64,000 nt of DNA from Zunongwangia sp. HGR-M22 (GCF_027594425.1 NZ_CP115159.1:1229001-1293000), one strand, 5' to 3'; counted from the stretch's first letter, positions 28,009-37,371 are shown. Notes: a model not told the origin generated them from the letters alone. Program-made: numbers and translations.

Positions 28009-29295
28009 CTATTTTCTTGGAAATTCCAGTTTGAAACAGTGTAAAGTTTTGTTAAAGGAATAAGATACATTAATACCATATACCTTTGAAATAGCTTTTA
28101 CGATTGCAAGACCTAAGCCTGTCCCATTGGATGAATTTTGTGGCTTATAAAATCGTGTAAATATTAATTCTTTAGTTAGTTTTTGATGATTACCAGTATT
28201 ACATATTTCGACTTGTTCATTATTAATTTTAATAGACACGATTCCATGTGAAATATTATGAAATATGGCATTTCGAATTAAATTTGAGATAAGGACATTT
28301 GCAAGAGCAATATCCATGAAAACCAGTAAATCTGTAGTTTCTTCTATAGTGATATTAATGTTTTTGAAAGCTGCAAACTCTCCTAAATTTTGTACGTTTT
28401 TCTTTACAATTTCATTTATTAATATGGTCTGCTTCTCCAGAAACTGTTTATTTTCGATTTTTGTAAGCAGTAACAGGGATTTGTTTAAACGAACCAAACG
28501 CTCTATAATGTCCATCACTTCTGCAATACTTTGCGCTTGCTCATGTTGAAGGTTTCCTTTTTCTATAAGCAGTTCCAGTTTGTTCCTCGATATAGCCAAA
28601 GGGGTTTGTAGTTCGTGAGATGCATTGCCAATAAATTGTTTTTGCTGTTCGTAGGTGTCAGTAGTATGTTGAAGTAATGCATTGACAGCTTGTTGTAAAT
28701 CTAAAAATTCTTTGGTTTTTGTGTTTGTATGAGGAAGAGTTTTTCCGGCTCCAAGCCGGAAGTCTTTAAGTTGGCCTAGCAAATGATAAAAAGGTTTCCA
28801 GAGTTTTTTGAGAATAATATTATTGATAATGATGATTCCAATGATCAAACTAACATACAACCAGATAATATCAAATAGTAATTCTTCAATTAGATCATCT
28901 TCCTCAACCATAGAATTGGCGACCTTCAACTCATAATATTGTCCATTCATTTTGAAGGAAGTAATCAACATTCTCACGGGTTCGGCTTCGGGTTCTTGAT
29001 CGTCTGCATCCTGCATGTAAAGAATAGTATCATAAAATTTATCCTTAAAAGGAAGGGCTTGTTTCTTTGATATTTTTTTGATCGTAAAAAAACTTTCATC
29101 AAAATATTTCTTGGTTAAAATAGTAGCATCTTCCTGAGCATTTTCGATAATTAGGCGTTTATAGTTTTCAAGACCTTCGTCTATACTGCTTTTTATTTCT
29201 TTAAGCATATTGAAATAGAAAATAACCGCCCATATTGTAATAATTGCTAAAATGGAAACCGATAAATAGGTTAAGGACTGATTAAGTAGTTTCAT
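28009..29295 (-). CDS. Two-component sensor histidine kinase
   Basis: The protein has 428 residues. Membrane helices lie at about 10-32 and 140-165 with a periplasmic sensor of about 105 residues between them. The DHp domain has FIGNASHELQTPLAISRNKL (phospho-His near 226). The catalytic domain has an N box (ANVLISNLIRNAIFHN) and the G2 box GTGLGLAIVKAIS. The layout is of the EnvZ/CusS class. It overlaps the response regulator gene by 4 bp, so the pair is co-expressed. Confidence 0.93.
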   Translation of the reverse strand: MKLLNQSLTYLSVSILAIITIWAVIFYFNMLKEIKSSIDEGLENYKRLIIENAQEDATILTKKYFDESFFTIKKISKKQALPFKDKFYDTILYMQDADDQEPEAEPVRMLITSFKMNGQYYELKVANSMVEEDDLIEELLFDIIWLYVSLIIGIIIINNIILKKLWKPFYHLLGQLKDFRLGAGKTLPHTNTKTKEFLDLQQAVNALLQHTTDTYEQQKQFIGNASHELQTPLAISRNKLELLIEKGNLQHEQAQSIAEVMDIIERLVRLNKSLLLLTKIENKQFLEKQTILINEIVKKNVQNLGEFAAFKNINITIEETTDLLVFMDIALANVLISNLIRNAIFHNISHGIVSIKINNEQVEICNTGNHQKLTKELIFTRFYKPQNSSNGTGLGLAIVKAISKVYGINVSYSFNKTLHCFKLEFPRK

Positions 29296-29963
29296 AGTTC
29301 TACCAATTTATACCCAATGCCGTAAATAGATTCAATCGTTATATCAGCCGACTGAATCTTTTTTCGCAAGTTTTTTATCTGATAATAGACAAAATCAAAA
29401 TTGTCTGCATTATCAGCATGGTCTCCCCAAACGTGCTCGGCCAATGCAGATTTGGTAACCAATCTGTTTTTGTTCAACATAAAATAACTTAAAATATCGA
29501 ATTCTTTTCGGTTTAGGCTAATTGATTCACCATTAACCAAGAATAGTCTTTTATCGAAGTCTAATTCGGTGTTGGCGATAGAAAGTGTACTCCCTCCGTT
29601 TAATTCTTTTCTTCGCAACACGGCTTTAATTCTCGCATTGAGTTCCGCTAAATGAAAAGGTTTTGTTAGATAATCATCAGCGCCCAATTCTAAGCCCGTA
29701 AGCTTATCATCAAGCGAATCTCTGGCAGATATAATTATTACGTTTTCACTTTTTCCTTCTTTTTTTAATCGGTTGAGAAGGTCTAATCCATTGCCTTTAG
29801 GCAACATGATATCTAATAAAATACACTCATAATTATAGATTAAAACTTTTTCAATAGCCTGATCGTAATCGGAGGCAGTCTCTACCAAAAAATTTTCCTT
29901 CTTTAGTGACTGTTCGATACTTTTTAGCAGTTGTTGCTCGTCTTCAATGATTAATATTTTCAC
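29292..29963 (-). CDS. OmpR/CusR-type response regulator
   Basis: The protein has 223 residues. Receiver domain 1-115: acidic pocket EDEQQ near residues 7-11, phospho-acceptor Asp in YECILLDIMLPKGNGLDLLN (near 51), and Lys in DDYLTKPFHLAELNARI (near 101). The C-terminal winged helix (about 125-220) has LNRKEFDILSYFMLNKNRLV and VYYQIKNLRKKIQS, IYGIGYKLV. It most likely controls the downstream PepSY-like/porin genes (inference from adjacency). Confidence 0.94.
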   Translation of the reverse strand: MKILIIEDEQQLLKSIEQSLKKENFLVETASDYDQAIEKVLIYNYECILLDIMLPKGNGLDLLNRLKKEGKSENVIIISARDSLDDKLTGLELGADDYLTKPFHLAELNARIKAVLRRKELNGGSTLSIANTELDFDKRLFLVNGESISLNRKEFDILSYFMLNKNRLVTKSALAEHVWGDHADNADNFDFVYYQIKNLRKKIQSADITIESIYGIGYKLVEL

Positions 29964-30590
29964 GGTTTGAAATTGTCTAAAGATTCTGGAAAGAAATGGG
30001 AATATTCACTTTTACAATTATTTTATTATACTTAAAATGTTACTATAGTATAATCTGCTATTTTATATTATTATCATTCAAAGTTGATCTTTTTAATTTA
30101 AATTAAGAGTGGTGGCAGGCGATATTTATACTTCTTTAAATTTTAAACTTTTCCATCTTCTCCTTGTTTAAAGATTTTCAAAATTACCAACCTGATTGAT
30201 AAAATCAGAATTTGACTGAATTTTAATTTCAAGTTGGATTCCGAACTGCACTTTATATCAACTTCAATATAAATAATATTGAAAATTTAGATCTTAATTC
30301 TATTTCCATACCGAGTATAAAAATGATGTTGATGGCTGTTTTTATAAAGCTGTAAAAGTAATTTCTTTAATATTAATATGAATCTTGTTGTTAGACGCAT
30401 TAAGGATAAGATAGTGCTTCATTAGCTTTTCGAGGCCAAATTTTGAGCTAATATTTGATCAATGAATTAGCATCCCGCCCATTAATTATTTACGCCATAC
30501 TTAAATCTCTTGATTTTCTATTCAATTTCGAATGTCTGTTAGACCGTAAGAGATATTAAATAAAATATGGTTTCGATTTAAATTTCTGCA
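29964..30590. other. AT-rich intergenic gap between TCS cargo and ssb module
   Basis: About 630 bp without a coding frame. It must hold the promoter of the response regulator (minus strand). No conserved operator or repeat was recognised in this part; the structured repeat starts at 30591. Confidence 0.45.
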
Positions 30591-30869
30591 TTTCCCTGGC
30601 TTCCGGTTGTTTTTCGATTTCAGTGTAGTTATTTCCTTCCCGACCGTGGCTGTTCTCTCCCTTTTTTACTATGCAAAATACCAGCATTTAGAAGTTAGTC
30701 CACATTGCATAAGCCAGTCATGCTTCCTTTTTATAAATGCTCCCTAATTCTAAATGCTGAAAATGTATCGGCATCAAAAAAGGGAACAGCTCACGGCACT
30801 ATAGGAAGTAAATCAAAATAATACACTTATGAAATCATCTCTAAACAACATACTCGGAAGCCAGGGAAA
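30591..30869. repeat. Nested long inverted repeat upstream of ssb (origin or regulatory candidate)
   Basis: Three nested arm pairs: TTTCCCTGGCTTCCG (30591-30605) with its perfect complement CGGAAGCCAGGGAAA (30855-30869); CCGTGGCTGTTC...CCCTTTTTT (30644-30667) with AAAAAAGGGAACAGCTCACGG-like sequence (30776-30796); and CAGCATTTAGAA (30682-30693) with TTCTAAATGCTG (30748-30759). The spacing between pairs is similar on both sides, so this is an old inverted duplication of about 130 bp around a 54-base centre. Its place at the head of the ssb/radC/mob module suggests an origin of replication, single-strand origin or regulatory structure. Confidence 0.7.
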
Positions 30870-30966
30870 AAATCAAAAAAAAGAAAACGCTTCGGATATA
30901 AAAAGTAAATCAGGCTTTTCAAATGGTTTCTGTAATAAAAGTACAAGGAATGTAATCAATGTTTAA
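30829..30966 (+). CDS. Small 45-residue protein upstream of ssb
   Basis: An ATG at 30829 opens 45 codons ending 18 bp before the ssb start: MKSSLNNILGSQGKNQ, then polar Lys/Asn/Ser-rich sequence ending STRNVINV. The 5' part lies inside the right arm of the nested repeat. No family recognised. It could be a leader peptide or a small element protein; it may also be fortuitous. Confidence 0.35.
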   Translation: MKSSLNNILGSQGKNQKKENASDIKSKSGFSNGFCNKSTRNVINV

Positions 30967-30984
30967 TCTATAAATTTTTTAATT

Positions 30985-31320
30985 ATGAGTACACTAAAAA
31001 ACAAAGTTCAGTTAATCGGAAATGTGGGAAATACTCCCGAAATCAAAATTCTTGATACCAGTAAAAAAGTAGCACGCTTTAGTCTGGCTACTAATGATTA
31101 TTACCGCAATCAAAAGGGAGAATCGCTAAAGGATACGCAATGGCACAACCTTGTAGCCTGGAATAAAAAAGCGGAACTAATCGAAAATTACGTGCCTAAG
31201 GGAAAAGAAATTGCTATTGAAGGAAAACTGATTTCCAGATCCTATGAGGATAAAGAAGGCAATACCAAGTATATCACCGAAATACTGGTGCATGAGATCC
31301 AACTTCTAGGAAGTAAATAA
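30985..31320 (+). CDS. ssb: Single-stranded DNA-binding protein of the mobile element
   Basis: The protein has 111 residues and is almost only the OB fold: STLKNKVQLIGNVGNTPEIK, FSLATNDYYRNQKGE, TQWHNLVAWNKKAELIENYV, KGKEIAIEGKL and YITEILVHEIQLLG. The long flexible tail and acidic C-terminal tip of housekeeping SSBs are missing, as is usual for element-encoded SSBs. It should coat the transferred strand during conjugation or replication. radC and the mob genes follow on the same strand. Confidence 0.93.
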   Translation: MSTLKNKVQLIGNVGNTPEIKILDTSKKVARFSLATNDYYRNQKGESLKDTQWHNLVAWNKKAELIENYVPKGKEIAIEGKLISRSYEDKEGNTKYITEILVHEIQLLGSK

Positions 31321-31385
31321 ATGAAAAATAGGGGGGAACCCTAACCAAAAATTCACCCCTTTAAAAAACTTAAATAATATTTATT

Positions 31386-31835
31386 ATGACTACTAAGATA
31401 AATGAAATAAAACTATGCTACAAAGATCGGGTCAGCATGTCCAAATGTCCAAAAATTTCCTGCTCTAAAGATGCGGCTAATATCTATTATCAAAATTGGG
31501 ATAAAAACGAAATTCAGTTGCAGGAATCTTTTAAAGTGATGCTACTGAATAATTCTAATATCGTAAAAGGAATTTGCCAGATTTCCTCGGGTGGACTCAC
31601 GGCTACTTTAGTGGATATGCGTATCTTATTTGCACTGATCTTAAAAAGTCTTTCGACTGCTATCATCGTTTGCCATAATCATCCCTCAGGAAAGTTACAA
31701 GCGAGTGAAGTCGATAAACGACTTACCAGTAAAATAAAAAAGGCTTGTGAACTTTTAGATATTAAACTCCTTGATCATTTGATTATAACCAGTGAAGGGA
31801 ACTATCTGAGTTTTGCGGATGAAGGCATGCTTTGA
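31386..31835 (+). CDS. radC: RadC-family JAB-domain protein of the mobile element
   Basis: The protein has 149 residues. The JAB/MPN metal site is visible: ESFKVMLLNNSN (Glu), then IIVCHNHPSGKLQASEVDKR (HxHP...D) near residues 97-114, and the closing LLDIKLLDHLIITSEGNYLSFADEG. It lacks the N-terminal HhH of full-length RadC, as most bacteroidetal element versions do. Function in mobile elements is not established. Stands 65 bp after ssb. Confidence 0.9.
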   Translation: MTTKINEIKLCYKDRVSMSKCPKISCSKDAANIYYQNWDKNEIQLQESFKVMLLNNSNIVKGICQISSGGLTATLVDMRILFALILKSLSTAIIVCHNHPSGKLQASEVDKRLTSKIKKACELLDIKLLDHLIITSEGNYLSFADEGML

Positions 31836-31853
31836 TTTTTAATGCACAAATAT

Positions 31854-31881
31854 AAAGGGGCTTTTTTAGCTCCTTTTTTTT
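31854..31881 (+). terminator. Rho-independent terminator after radC
   Basis: AAAGGGGCT / AGCTCCTTT stem (one G-T pair) with a T-rich loop and a run of Ts, about 20 bp beyond the radC stop. Confidence 0.7.
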
Positions 31882-31970
31882 GTGTATATTTAAGTAGACT
31901 TTTAATCAGATCTTCACTGCTGATTTTTGAAATATAACTGCTTTTAGACTTTCCGGCAGTCATGGTTTAA

Positions 31971-32160
31971 CCTCCGAACAGGAGGCTGCTTTTTAATGAA
32001 TCGTACATAATTCAAAGGCCTGATCCAGGATCAGGTTGACCGAATTTTTCAGCCATACGCTGGAAAAAAGGAAAAGCAAGAGGGTAACACGCTACGCGGT
32101 GTTATAGCTCCTTTTGTTTAATTGAAGCCAGTGTTTACGGTGTTTTTAAAAAAGGATGCG
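31971..32160. promoter_or_regulatory. Candidate origin of transfer (hairpin cluster upstream of mob genes)
   Basis: Several short inverted repeats lie close together in the 350-bp gap before the mobilization genes: CCTCC/GGAGG (31971-31985), CCTGATCCAGGATCAGG (32019-32035, odd palindrome), and TAACAC/GTGTTA (32085-32104). In Bacteroides mobilizable elements oriT lies just upstream of the first mob gene. The nick site is not identified. Confidence 0.5.
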
Positions 32161-32232
32161 GTTTTTTAAAATGTGATTTTTCCATGAAAAATGCGCGCAG
32201 CCCCCAATTTTCGGTCAACTTTTCACGAAAAA

Positions 32233-32640
32233 ATGGATGAAGATTTTAAAAAAGAGCATTTTACCAATTTGAGTATTAAAGCGCCCGTGGCCAAAAAATT
32301 CCGAAAGTATGCCAGGCATCTTGGTTGTTCTCAATCTATGTGTCTGCTATTAATGTTGGAATTTTTTGAGACCAACAGGCTTTCTCCCAAAGAACAAATG
32401 GGACCGCATATGCAAACTCTGGAACGCCTGGTAAAAAAAAGAATTAGTGCGCTCATTGCCATTGTTCGGGATATTGAAAAACATCAAACGAAGCCTACCG
32501 CACTGATGCTACAAACCCTTTTTGAAAATGATCAAACTCCGGAAGAGTCGCTATCGGATACTCCGAAATTTGTGGAACGAAAATTTCAAAAGAAGCAGCA
32601 GCCGAAAGTTCAGTTTCGGGAAAAAAAGTATCATCCGTAA
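32233..32640 (+). CDS. BfmA/BtgA-family mobilization protein
   Basis: I choose ATG 32233 (MDEDFKKEHFTNLSIKAPVA) because family members begin this way; ATG 32191 is an upstream alternative. The protein has 135 residues. A ribbon-helix-helix-like N-terminus (HFTNLSIKAPVAKKFRKYAR, then LGCSQSMCLLLMLEFF) is followed by a helical middle (MQTLERLVKKRISALIAIVR) and a basic tail. BfmA/BtgA proteins are oriT-binding accessory factors for the relaxase encoded directly downstream. Confidence 0.8.
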   Translation: MDEDFKKEHFTNLSIKAPVAKKFRKYARHLGCSQSMCLLLMLEFFETNRLSPKEQMGPHMQTLERLVKKRISALIAIVRDIEKHQTKPTALMLQTLFENDQTPEESLSDTPKFVERKFQKKQQPKVQFREKKYHP

Positions 32641-32653
32641 TCCGTTTTTTATT

Positions 32654-33679
32654 ATGTATGTAACTATAAGCCCACAAAAATCAGGAGGACATTTCGCGAC
32701 TTCCAGTGCCGATTATGTGAACTACCTGGAGAAAGAAAACAAGCAATTGCATGATCAGGAAAAAGAACTGTTCTTTGATTCTGAGTCCGATGCTATTTCA
32801 CCGGAAACTGTCACTGCAGAAATCGATCAGAATACTGCAAAGCTTAAAAAAACAGAAGCCCGATTTTATTCCATTACTATTAATCCCAGTGCACGGGAAC
32901 TGGACAAATTAACATCAAAGGAGCAGTTAAAAGAGTATACCCGGGAGCTTATGAAAACTTATGCACATTGCTTTAACCGTGAAATCGATGGTCGACCGGT
33001 ACAGCTGAATGATATTAAATACTATGCGAAACTGGAGACTCAGCGTCATTTCAAAGGTACCGACTGGCAGATAAAAGAAAATCAGCCCTTCGCGACTCAG
33101 ATTATTCAATTAAAAAGTCAACAGCAACGTATAAGTCGTGGAGAAGAGCAGGGGAGTATCCAAAAATTGCAACAGCAAATACTTAAATTAGAAGAACAGG
33201 CACCGCATAAAGTTAATGGCGTTCGTATTACTCAGGGAATGCTAAAACCGGGGAATCAATCCCATGTTCATATCATCGTTTCGAGAAAAGATGCGTCTAA
33301 CCGTTATAGCCTTTCACCAGGAAGTAAATACAAAGCTTCCCAGGTGATGATGAACGGTAAAATGATTAAACGAGGATTCGACAGGGATCGCTTTTTTACC
33401 GCTGCTGAAAAGATCTTTGATCAAAAGTTCCAGTTTCAACGAAATTTCGTGGAGTCGTATGCTTCCCGAAAATTATTCAACCAAAGACCAAAAGCTTATT
33501 TCCAACAGCTCTCCAAATTATCTGTTCCTCAAAAGAAACTGGCGTTTCAATTGCTACGACAATCTGGACTGAAAGTTCCGGCTATTCCTACGAATAAAGT
33601 TCAACTGGCCTTAAAGACCTTTAATCACTTGCGTAAAGGATTAAAAGTAACCATTAAGTCTTCTTCTATTGGCTATTAA
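32654..33679 (+). CDS. DUF5712/BfmB-type relaxase (MobB)
   Basis: I place the start at ATG 32654 (MYVTISPQKSGGHFATSSAD), 13 bp after the BfmA/BtgA gene; a longer frame upstream overlaps that gene and is unlikely. The protein has 341 residues. The conserved N-terminus contains SADYVNYLEKEN, and the His-rich metal site is in NQSHVHIIVSRKD (near residue 215). The middle has a Gln-rich helix. Family members nick oriT and carry the strand to the coupling protein. The Tyr nucleophile is not assigned with certainty. Confidence 0.82.
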   Translation: MYVTISPQKSGGHFATSSADYVNYLEKENKQLHDQEKELFFDSESDAISPETVTAEIDQNTAKLKKTEARFYSITINPSARELDKLTSKEQLKEYTRELMKTYAHCFNREIDGRPVQLNDIKYYAKLETQRHFKGTDWQIKENQPFATQIIQLKSQQQRISRGEEQGSIQKLQQQILKLEEQAPHKVNGVRITQGMLKPGNQSHVHIIVSRKDASNRYSLSPGSKYKASQVMMNGKMIKRGFDRDRFFTAAEKIFDQKFQFQRNFVESYASRKLFNQRPKAYFQQLSKLSVPQKKLAFQLLRQSGLKVPAIPTNKVQLALKTFNHLRKGLKVTIKSSSIGY

Positions 33680-33708
33680 ACAATTTTCATTAATTAAATA
33701 TTATCCTC

Positions 33709-35301
33709 ATGATTGAATTATTTCACCCCCTAATTATTCTGGCTAGCTGCCTTATTGTTGGTGGCTCTTTTTATGGTTTACTGAAATTCTATAGCGAAGG
33801 CTTTTGGATGAACCTCGGATTGCTTATTATAAGTATTGGAGTGCTTATGTATTATTTCAACCTCGATAGCCAGCGCATCAGAATTATATTGTTTTATGCC
33901 TGCCCTTTGTTACTCATTAATATTGTTTTATATGTATTCTTTGGTTCTGGCGAACTTGATACTAGCGCGCCTAAAAAATATAAGGTACGGTTTAAAACGA
34001 CCACGGGTGACTTTTACATAGATAATGTTCGACGCGGGGTATCAATAACCGGTGCGGCTGGATCCGGAAAAACAGAAAGTGTCGTTTATCCCTTTTTACA
34101 GCATTTTAGAAAATATAATTTTTCTGGTGTGATCCATGATTATAAGGATTTTGAATTAACAGAGATGGTATATCCTCTCTATAAGGATAGTGATATTCCA
34201 TTCTATATTATATCCTTTGATACGATTGTACACCGGGTAAATCCTATTGCCCCGCGTTATCTACCTAATGAAGAAAGCGTTAATGAAGTGTCCCGTGTTT
34301 TATTAGAAAACCTGCTGGAACTTAAAGAATCGGGTACTCATGGAACGAGTAAATTTTTTAATGATGCTGTGGAAGGGCTTATTGCGGGATTGATTTGGCG
34401 ATTGAAAACTGATTATCCGCATTGCTGCACGCTTCCGCATTTAATCAACTTATATCAAAAGTTGGATACCGATAGCTTGATTCATTTTCTGTCAGCTAAT
34501 CCAATCTCTAAGGCCATGGCCAGCGCCTTTATTCAGGGAAAGGATTCGGCGAAACAAACCGCAGGGGTGAAAAGCACCCTGGCTAATGCGTTTAAAAAAA
34601 TTACTTCTGAGAAAATATTTCATGTGCTTTCCGGAGATGATGTACCTCTTGATGTAAATAATCCGGAGCATCCTGCCGTAGTGTCTATAGTGAATAACCC
34701 GAAATACGATGCTTCATTTTCCCCGGTGATCGCCACCATCATCCATACCATGGTTAAGCAAATGAGTGTGCGAAATCGAGAGTCGTCGTTTATCATGTTG
34801 GAAGAAGCACCAACAATTCGACTACTCAATATGCACCGTATTCCGGCAACCCTTAGAAGCTATGATATTGCAACGATTTATGTCATGCAGGATAAGATTC
34901 AAAATGATATGATGTATGGTGATAAAGGTTCGAAATCTATTCTTAGTAACCTTTCTTACCAGTTCTTTGGGAAAGCCAATGATCCCGATACCGCTAAATA
35001 CTATGAACGCTTTTTTGAATTAGTACTCCAAAAAACAACCAGCGTGAGTCGGAGTGATGGTTTGGATTTTGATACCCGAATTACCAGAGGAGAGCGCGAG
35101 GTTGCAAGAATACGTGCTAGTAGTTTTTTTAAATTAAAACCGGGTCAATTCGTTATCCTTGCGGATGGCAATACACAGTTTATATGCTTTAATTCGCAGA
35201 AATTCGCTCGTAACACTTTTAAAAATATTGCAGGTGAAGAATTATTATACCATAGACAATATCAGTCAATTAGGGAAGATTTGGATAAGCTTTTTGATTA
35301 A
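33709..35301 (+). CDS. Type IV coupling protein (TraG/VirD4 family)
   Basis: The protein has 530 residues. Two N-terminal membrane helices (about 5-28 and 33-78 region) precede the cytoplasmic ATPase with Walker A TGAAGSGKTESVVYP near 113-127 and Walker B SSFIMLEEAPTIRLL near 358-372. A Q-loop-like ATIYVMQDKIQNDM follows. It pumps the relaxosome into the VirB4/VirB6 channel. It is the last gene of the mob module and 29 bp after the relaxase gene. Confidence 0.92.
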   Translation: MIELFHPLIILASCLIVGGSFYGLLKFYSEGFWMNLGLLIISIGVLMYYFNLDSQRIRIILFYACPLLLINIVLYVFFGSGELDTSAPKKYKVRFKTTTGDFYIDNVRRGVSITGAAGSGKTESVVYPFLQHFRKYNFSGVIHDYKDFELTEMVYPLYKDSDIPFYIISFDTIVHRVNPIAPRYLPNEESVNEVSRVLLENLLELKESGTHGTSKFFNDAVEGLIAGLIWRLKTDYPHCCTLPHLINLYQKLDTDSLIHFLSANPISKAMASAFIQGKDSAKQTAGVKSTLANAFKKITSEKIFHVLSGDDVPLDVNNPEHPAVVSIVNNPKYDASFSPVIATIIHTMVKQMSVRNRESSFIMLEEAPTIRLLNMHRIPATLRSYDIATIYVMQDKIQNDMMYGDKGSKSILSNLSYQFFGKANDPDTAKYYERFFELVLQKTTSVSRSDGLDFDTRITRGEREVARIRASSFFKLKPGQFVILADGNTQFICFNSQKFARNTFKNIAGEELLYHRQYQSIREDLDKLFD

Positions 35302-35848
35302 GAAAATATTAATGCATGGTTTAAAGCTTACCAGAATAGAAGATACCTTTTTAAAGCTAGGAATCCAGTTCCATTCATTTTTCAATGTTCTGGTTCTCTA
35401 CGCTAATTTAGGTTCCAATATGAACAAATTCTTTAAAGAATTATCTAATCAATGGTAGACCATTTTTTTTCTTTAGAAATTAATAAGCGTGAAGAAAGCT
35501 CAGTTTCTACGTTTACATGCCTTAAATTTTAAAGGTCTTAAGAAAATTTTGAATGATGATGTCGCTAAAACATACCTTTTGTATAAAAGTTCTTATTTCA
35601 AACATATAATGAGATATATGAAATATTTTAAACCGATTGAGTATGGTCGAATCAAAATAGGCAGGTCTTATTAATAGTGATAGATTATTTTTTACACATT
35701 ATTTGGAATATTGGTTCAATTAGAAGCGCATATGAATCTCAGCATTTCCGGTAATATAATGCTTAGAGTGAAATAAAAAATACCTGGATGGTAGACTATC
35801 AATGATTAGGGAGTATTTCAAAGAGTTCACTAATCATATTTTAACCTA
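35302..35848. other. Gap at the right edge of the conjugative element
   Basis: About 550 bp of AT-rich sequence. A 61-codon frame with GTG start at 35489-35674 (LRLHALNFKGLKKILNDDVA) is present but has no recognisable family and is probably fortuitous or a remnant. No integrase or attachment site was found. The element's right end probably lies here or was lost to the insertions that follow. Confidence 0.4.
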
Positions 35849-35881
35849 CAACTCTATGTCCAGTCTAATGTAGTAATTCCA
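35849..35881 (-). repeat. 33-nt inverted copy of the IS3-type element's left end
   Basis: All 33 bases are the exact reverse complement of 40736-40768, the left end of the complete IS3-type element. The rest of the element is absent to the left. The 35882-40735 segment is thus flanked by inverted copies of one IS end. Confidence 0.8.
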
Positions 35882-35939
35882 AATTAAGGTAATATACTTT
35901 GAAGTACGTTTGGTTCCGTCGCTGTAAGCGATACTTTTT

Positions 35940-37205
35940 TCAATTGGCCATTTGAGAACGAATAAATGGAATTTTGGGGGCAAAAAAATAGCCAGTGAGA
36001 CTTGCAAATAAAATGGGTATAAAGTATGAAAAGCCCGTAAGTGTTGCTAATAATATTGTTGTACTCATAGGAGTTCTAGTAACACAGGCATTAATTCCGG
36101 CCATACAACTTATTATAGCCAATGTGAGATTAGTGCTTGGAAACAATCGATGTATCAACAATCCCAATGTAGCACCAACGAAAAATAATGGAATTATAAA
36201 ACCTCCTCTCCAACCTGAAGTTACTGTGATAGAAATAGCAATGATTTTAAATAAAAGAATTGATAGTAAAAGAGTAAATGAAAAATTTTGAGTGAATAAT
36301 TCATTGATTTCATGATGTCCAAAATATCTGGTTATTGGTAAATAATAAGAAATTACTCCTAATAAAATTCCACCAATCAATGTTTTGATATAAATAGGGA
36401 TTGGTTTCTTTTCAAATAGGAATTTGAAAACTTTAGTGCAATAAATAAAGCTCCAACCAATAGCAGTTGCTGCCATGGCAAATAAAACTGCAAGACCAAA
36501 ATCAAATGTTCCTGAATATTCATAACTTGGTAAATCCCAAACAGCTCCAAGTCCAAGATGAATGATTATGGCAAAAATAATGTAACTGAAACTACTTGCT
36601 ACTAATGCAGGAATAATTGCTTTATAATATTCCACCGCATGTTTGTGGTGTAAAATTTCGAGAGAAAATAAACTTCCTCCTAAGGGAGCACCAAATAAAG
36701 CTGTAAATCCGGAAGCCATACCTGCTATACTTAATGATCTCAATTCTTCCCCTTTGAGTCTAAATACTTTTCCTAGCCAAGTTCCCGTAGAACCTGTTAC
36801 TTGAACCAGAGGTGCTTCAGGACCGAGACTTCCGCCAGAGCCAACACAAAGTAGAGACGATAAAATCATGGACGGGTTGTTCTTTGGATTCAACTTTCCA
36901 TTATTAAATCGAATATTATCTACTATAAGGTGTATTTCTCCAGGATCACCAATGACATGAATAATGATTCCAGCTAGAAACCCACAAATAGCCATTGATG
37001 GGATAACTAACCATCCATCGAAGTATGCAATCTGATGGGTGAGAAATTCTAAAAATATCCAATATATACCTGCAATTAGACCTCCAATCAATCCTAAAAT
37101 AGCCCACAACAAAAAAGTTCTATTAAAAACGAATGGATTAAATTTTATAGGTTGATCTAAAATATTTAAATATGTGATTAACTTTTTTTTGGGCTTAAGA
37201 CTCAC
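35940..37205 (-). CDS. ClC-family chloride channel/transporter
   Basis: I suggest the GTG at 37205 (MSLKPKKKLITYLNILDQ) as start. The frame stays open to an ATG at 37301, but that ATG and the next three codons come from the tip of the neighbouring IS, and the extra residues do not look like a ClC N-terminus. The protein has about 420 residues and roughly ten hydrophobic segments. Signature motifs are GSGGSLGPEAPLVQ (with the gating Glu), GAPLGGSLFSLE, and GWRGGFIIPLFFVGATLG. No C-terminal CBS domains. The IS inserted immediately upstream probably removed the original promoter and may supply a new one. Confidence 0.85.
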   Translation of the reverse strand: MSLKPKKKLITYLNILDQPIKFNPFVFNRTFLLWAILGLIGGLIAGIYWIFLEFLTHQIAYFDGWLVIPSMAICGFLAGIIIHVIGDPGEIHLIVDNIRFNNGKLNPKNNPSMILSSLLCVGSGGSLGPEAPLVQVTGSTGTWLGKVFRLKGEELRSLSIAGMASGFTALFGAPLGGSLFSLEILHHKHAVEYYKAIIPALVASSFSYIIFAIIIHLGLGAVWDLPSYEYSGTFDFGLAVLFAMAATAIGWSFIYCTKVFKFLFEKKPIPIYIKTLIGGILLGVISYYLPITRYFGHHEINELFTQNFSFTLLLSILLFKIIAISITVTSGWRGGFIIPLFFVGATLGLLIHRLFPSTNLTLAIISCMAGINACVTRTPMSTTILLATLTGFSYFIPILFASLTGYFFAPKIPFIRSQMAN

Positions 37206-37371
37206 TTTTTTTTCCAAAAATATAAAAACCACATCTTGTTTCTTAGTTTGACATAAAAAAATATAGATTTCAAGATATTTTATATCATGACCTCCTCCCA
37301 TTAAATCGGACAGATTAAAACTAGAGGATTTCGGGCAAATAAATGTTTAACTTTAAATAGATTATTTGCTT

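Noticed and set aside
35489-35674. 61-residue reading frame after the coupling protein
   Set aside because: GTG start, no family, AT-rich composition like the flanks; treated as part of the gap.
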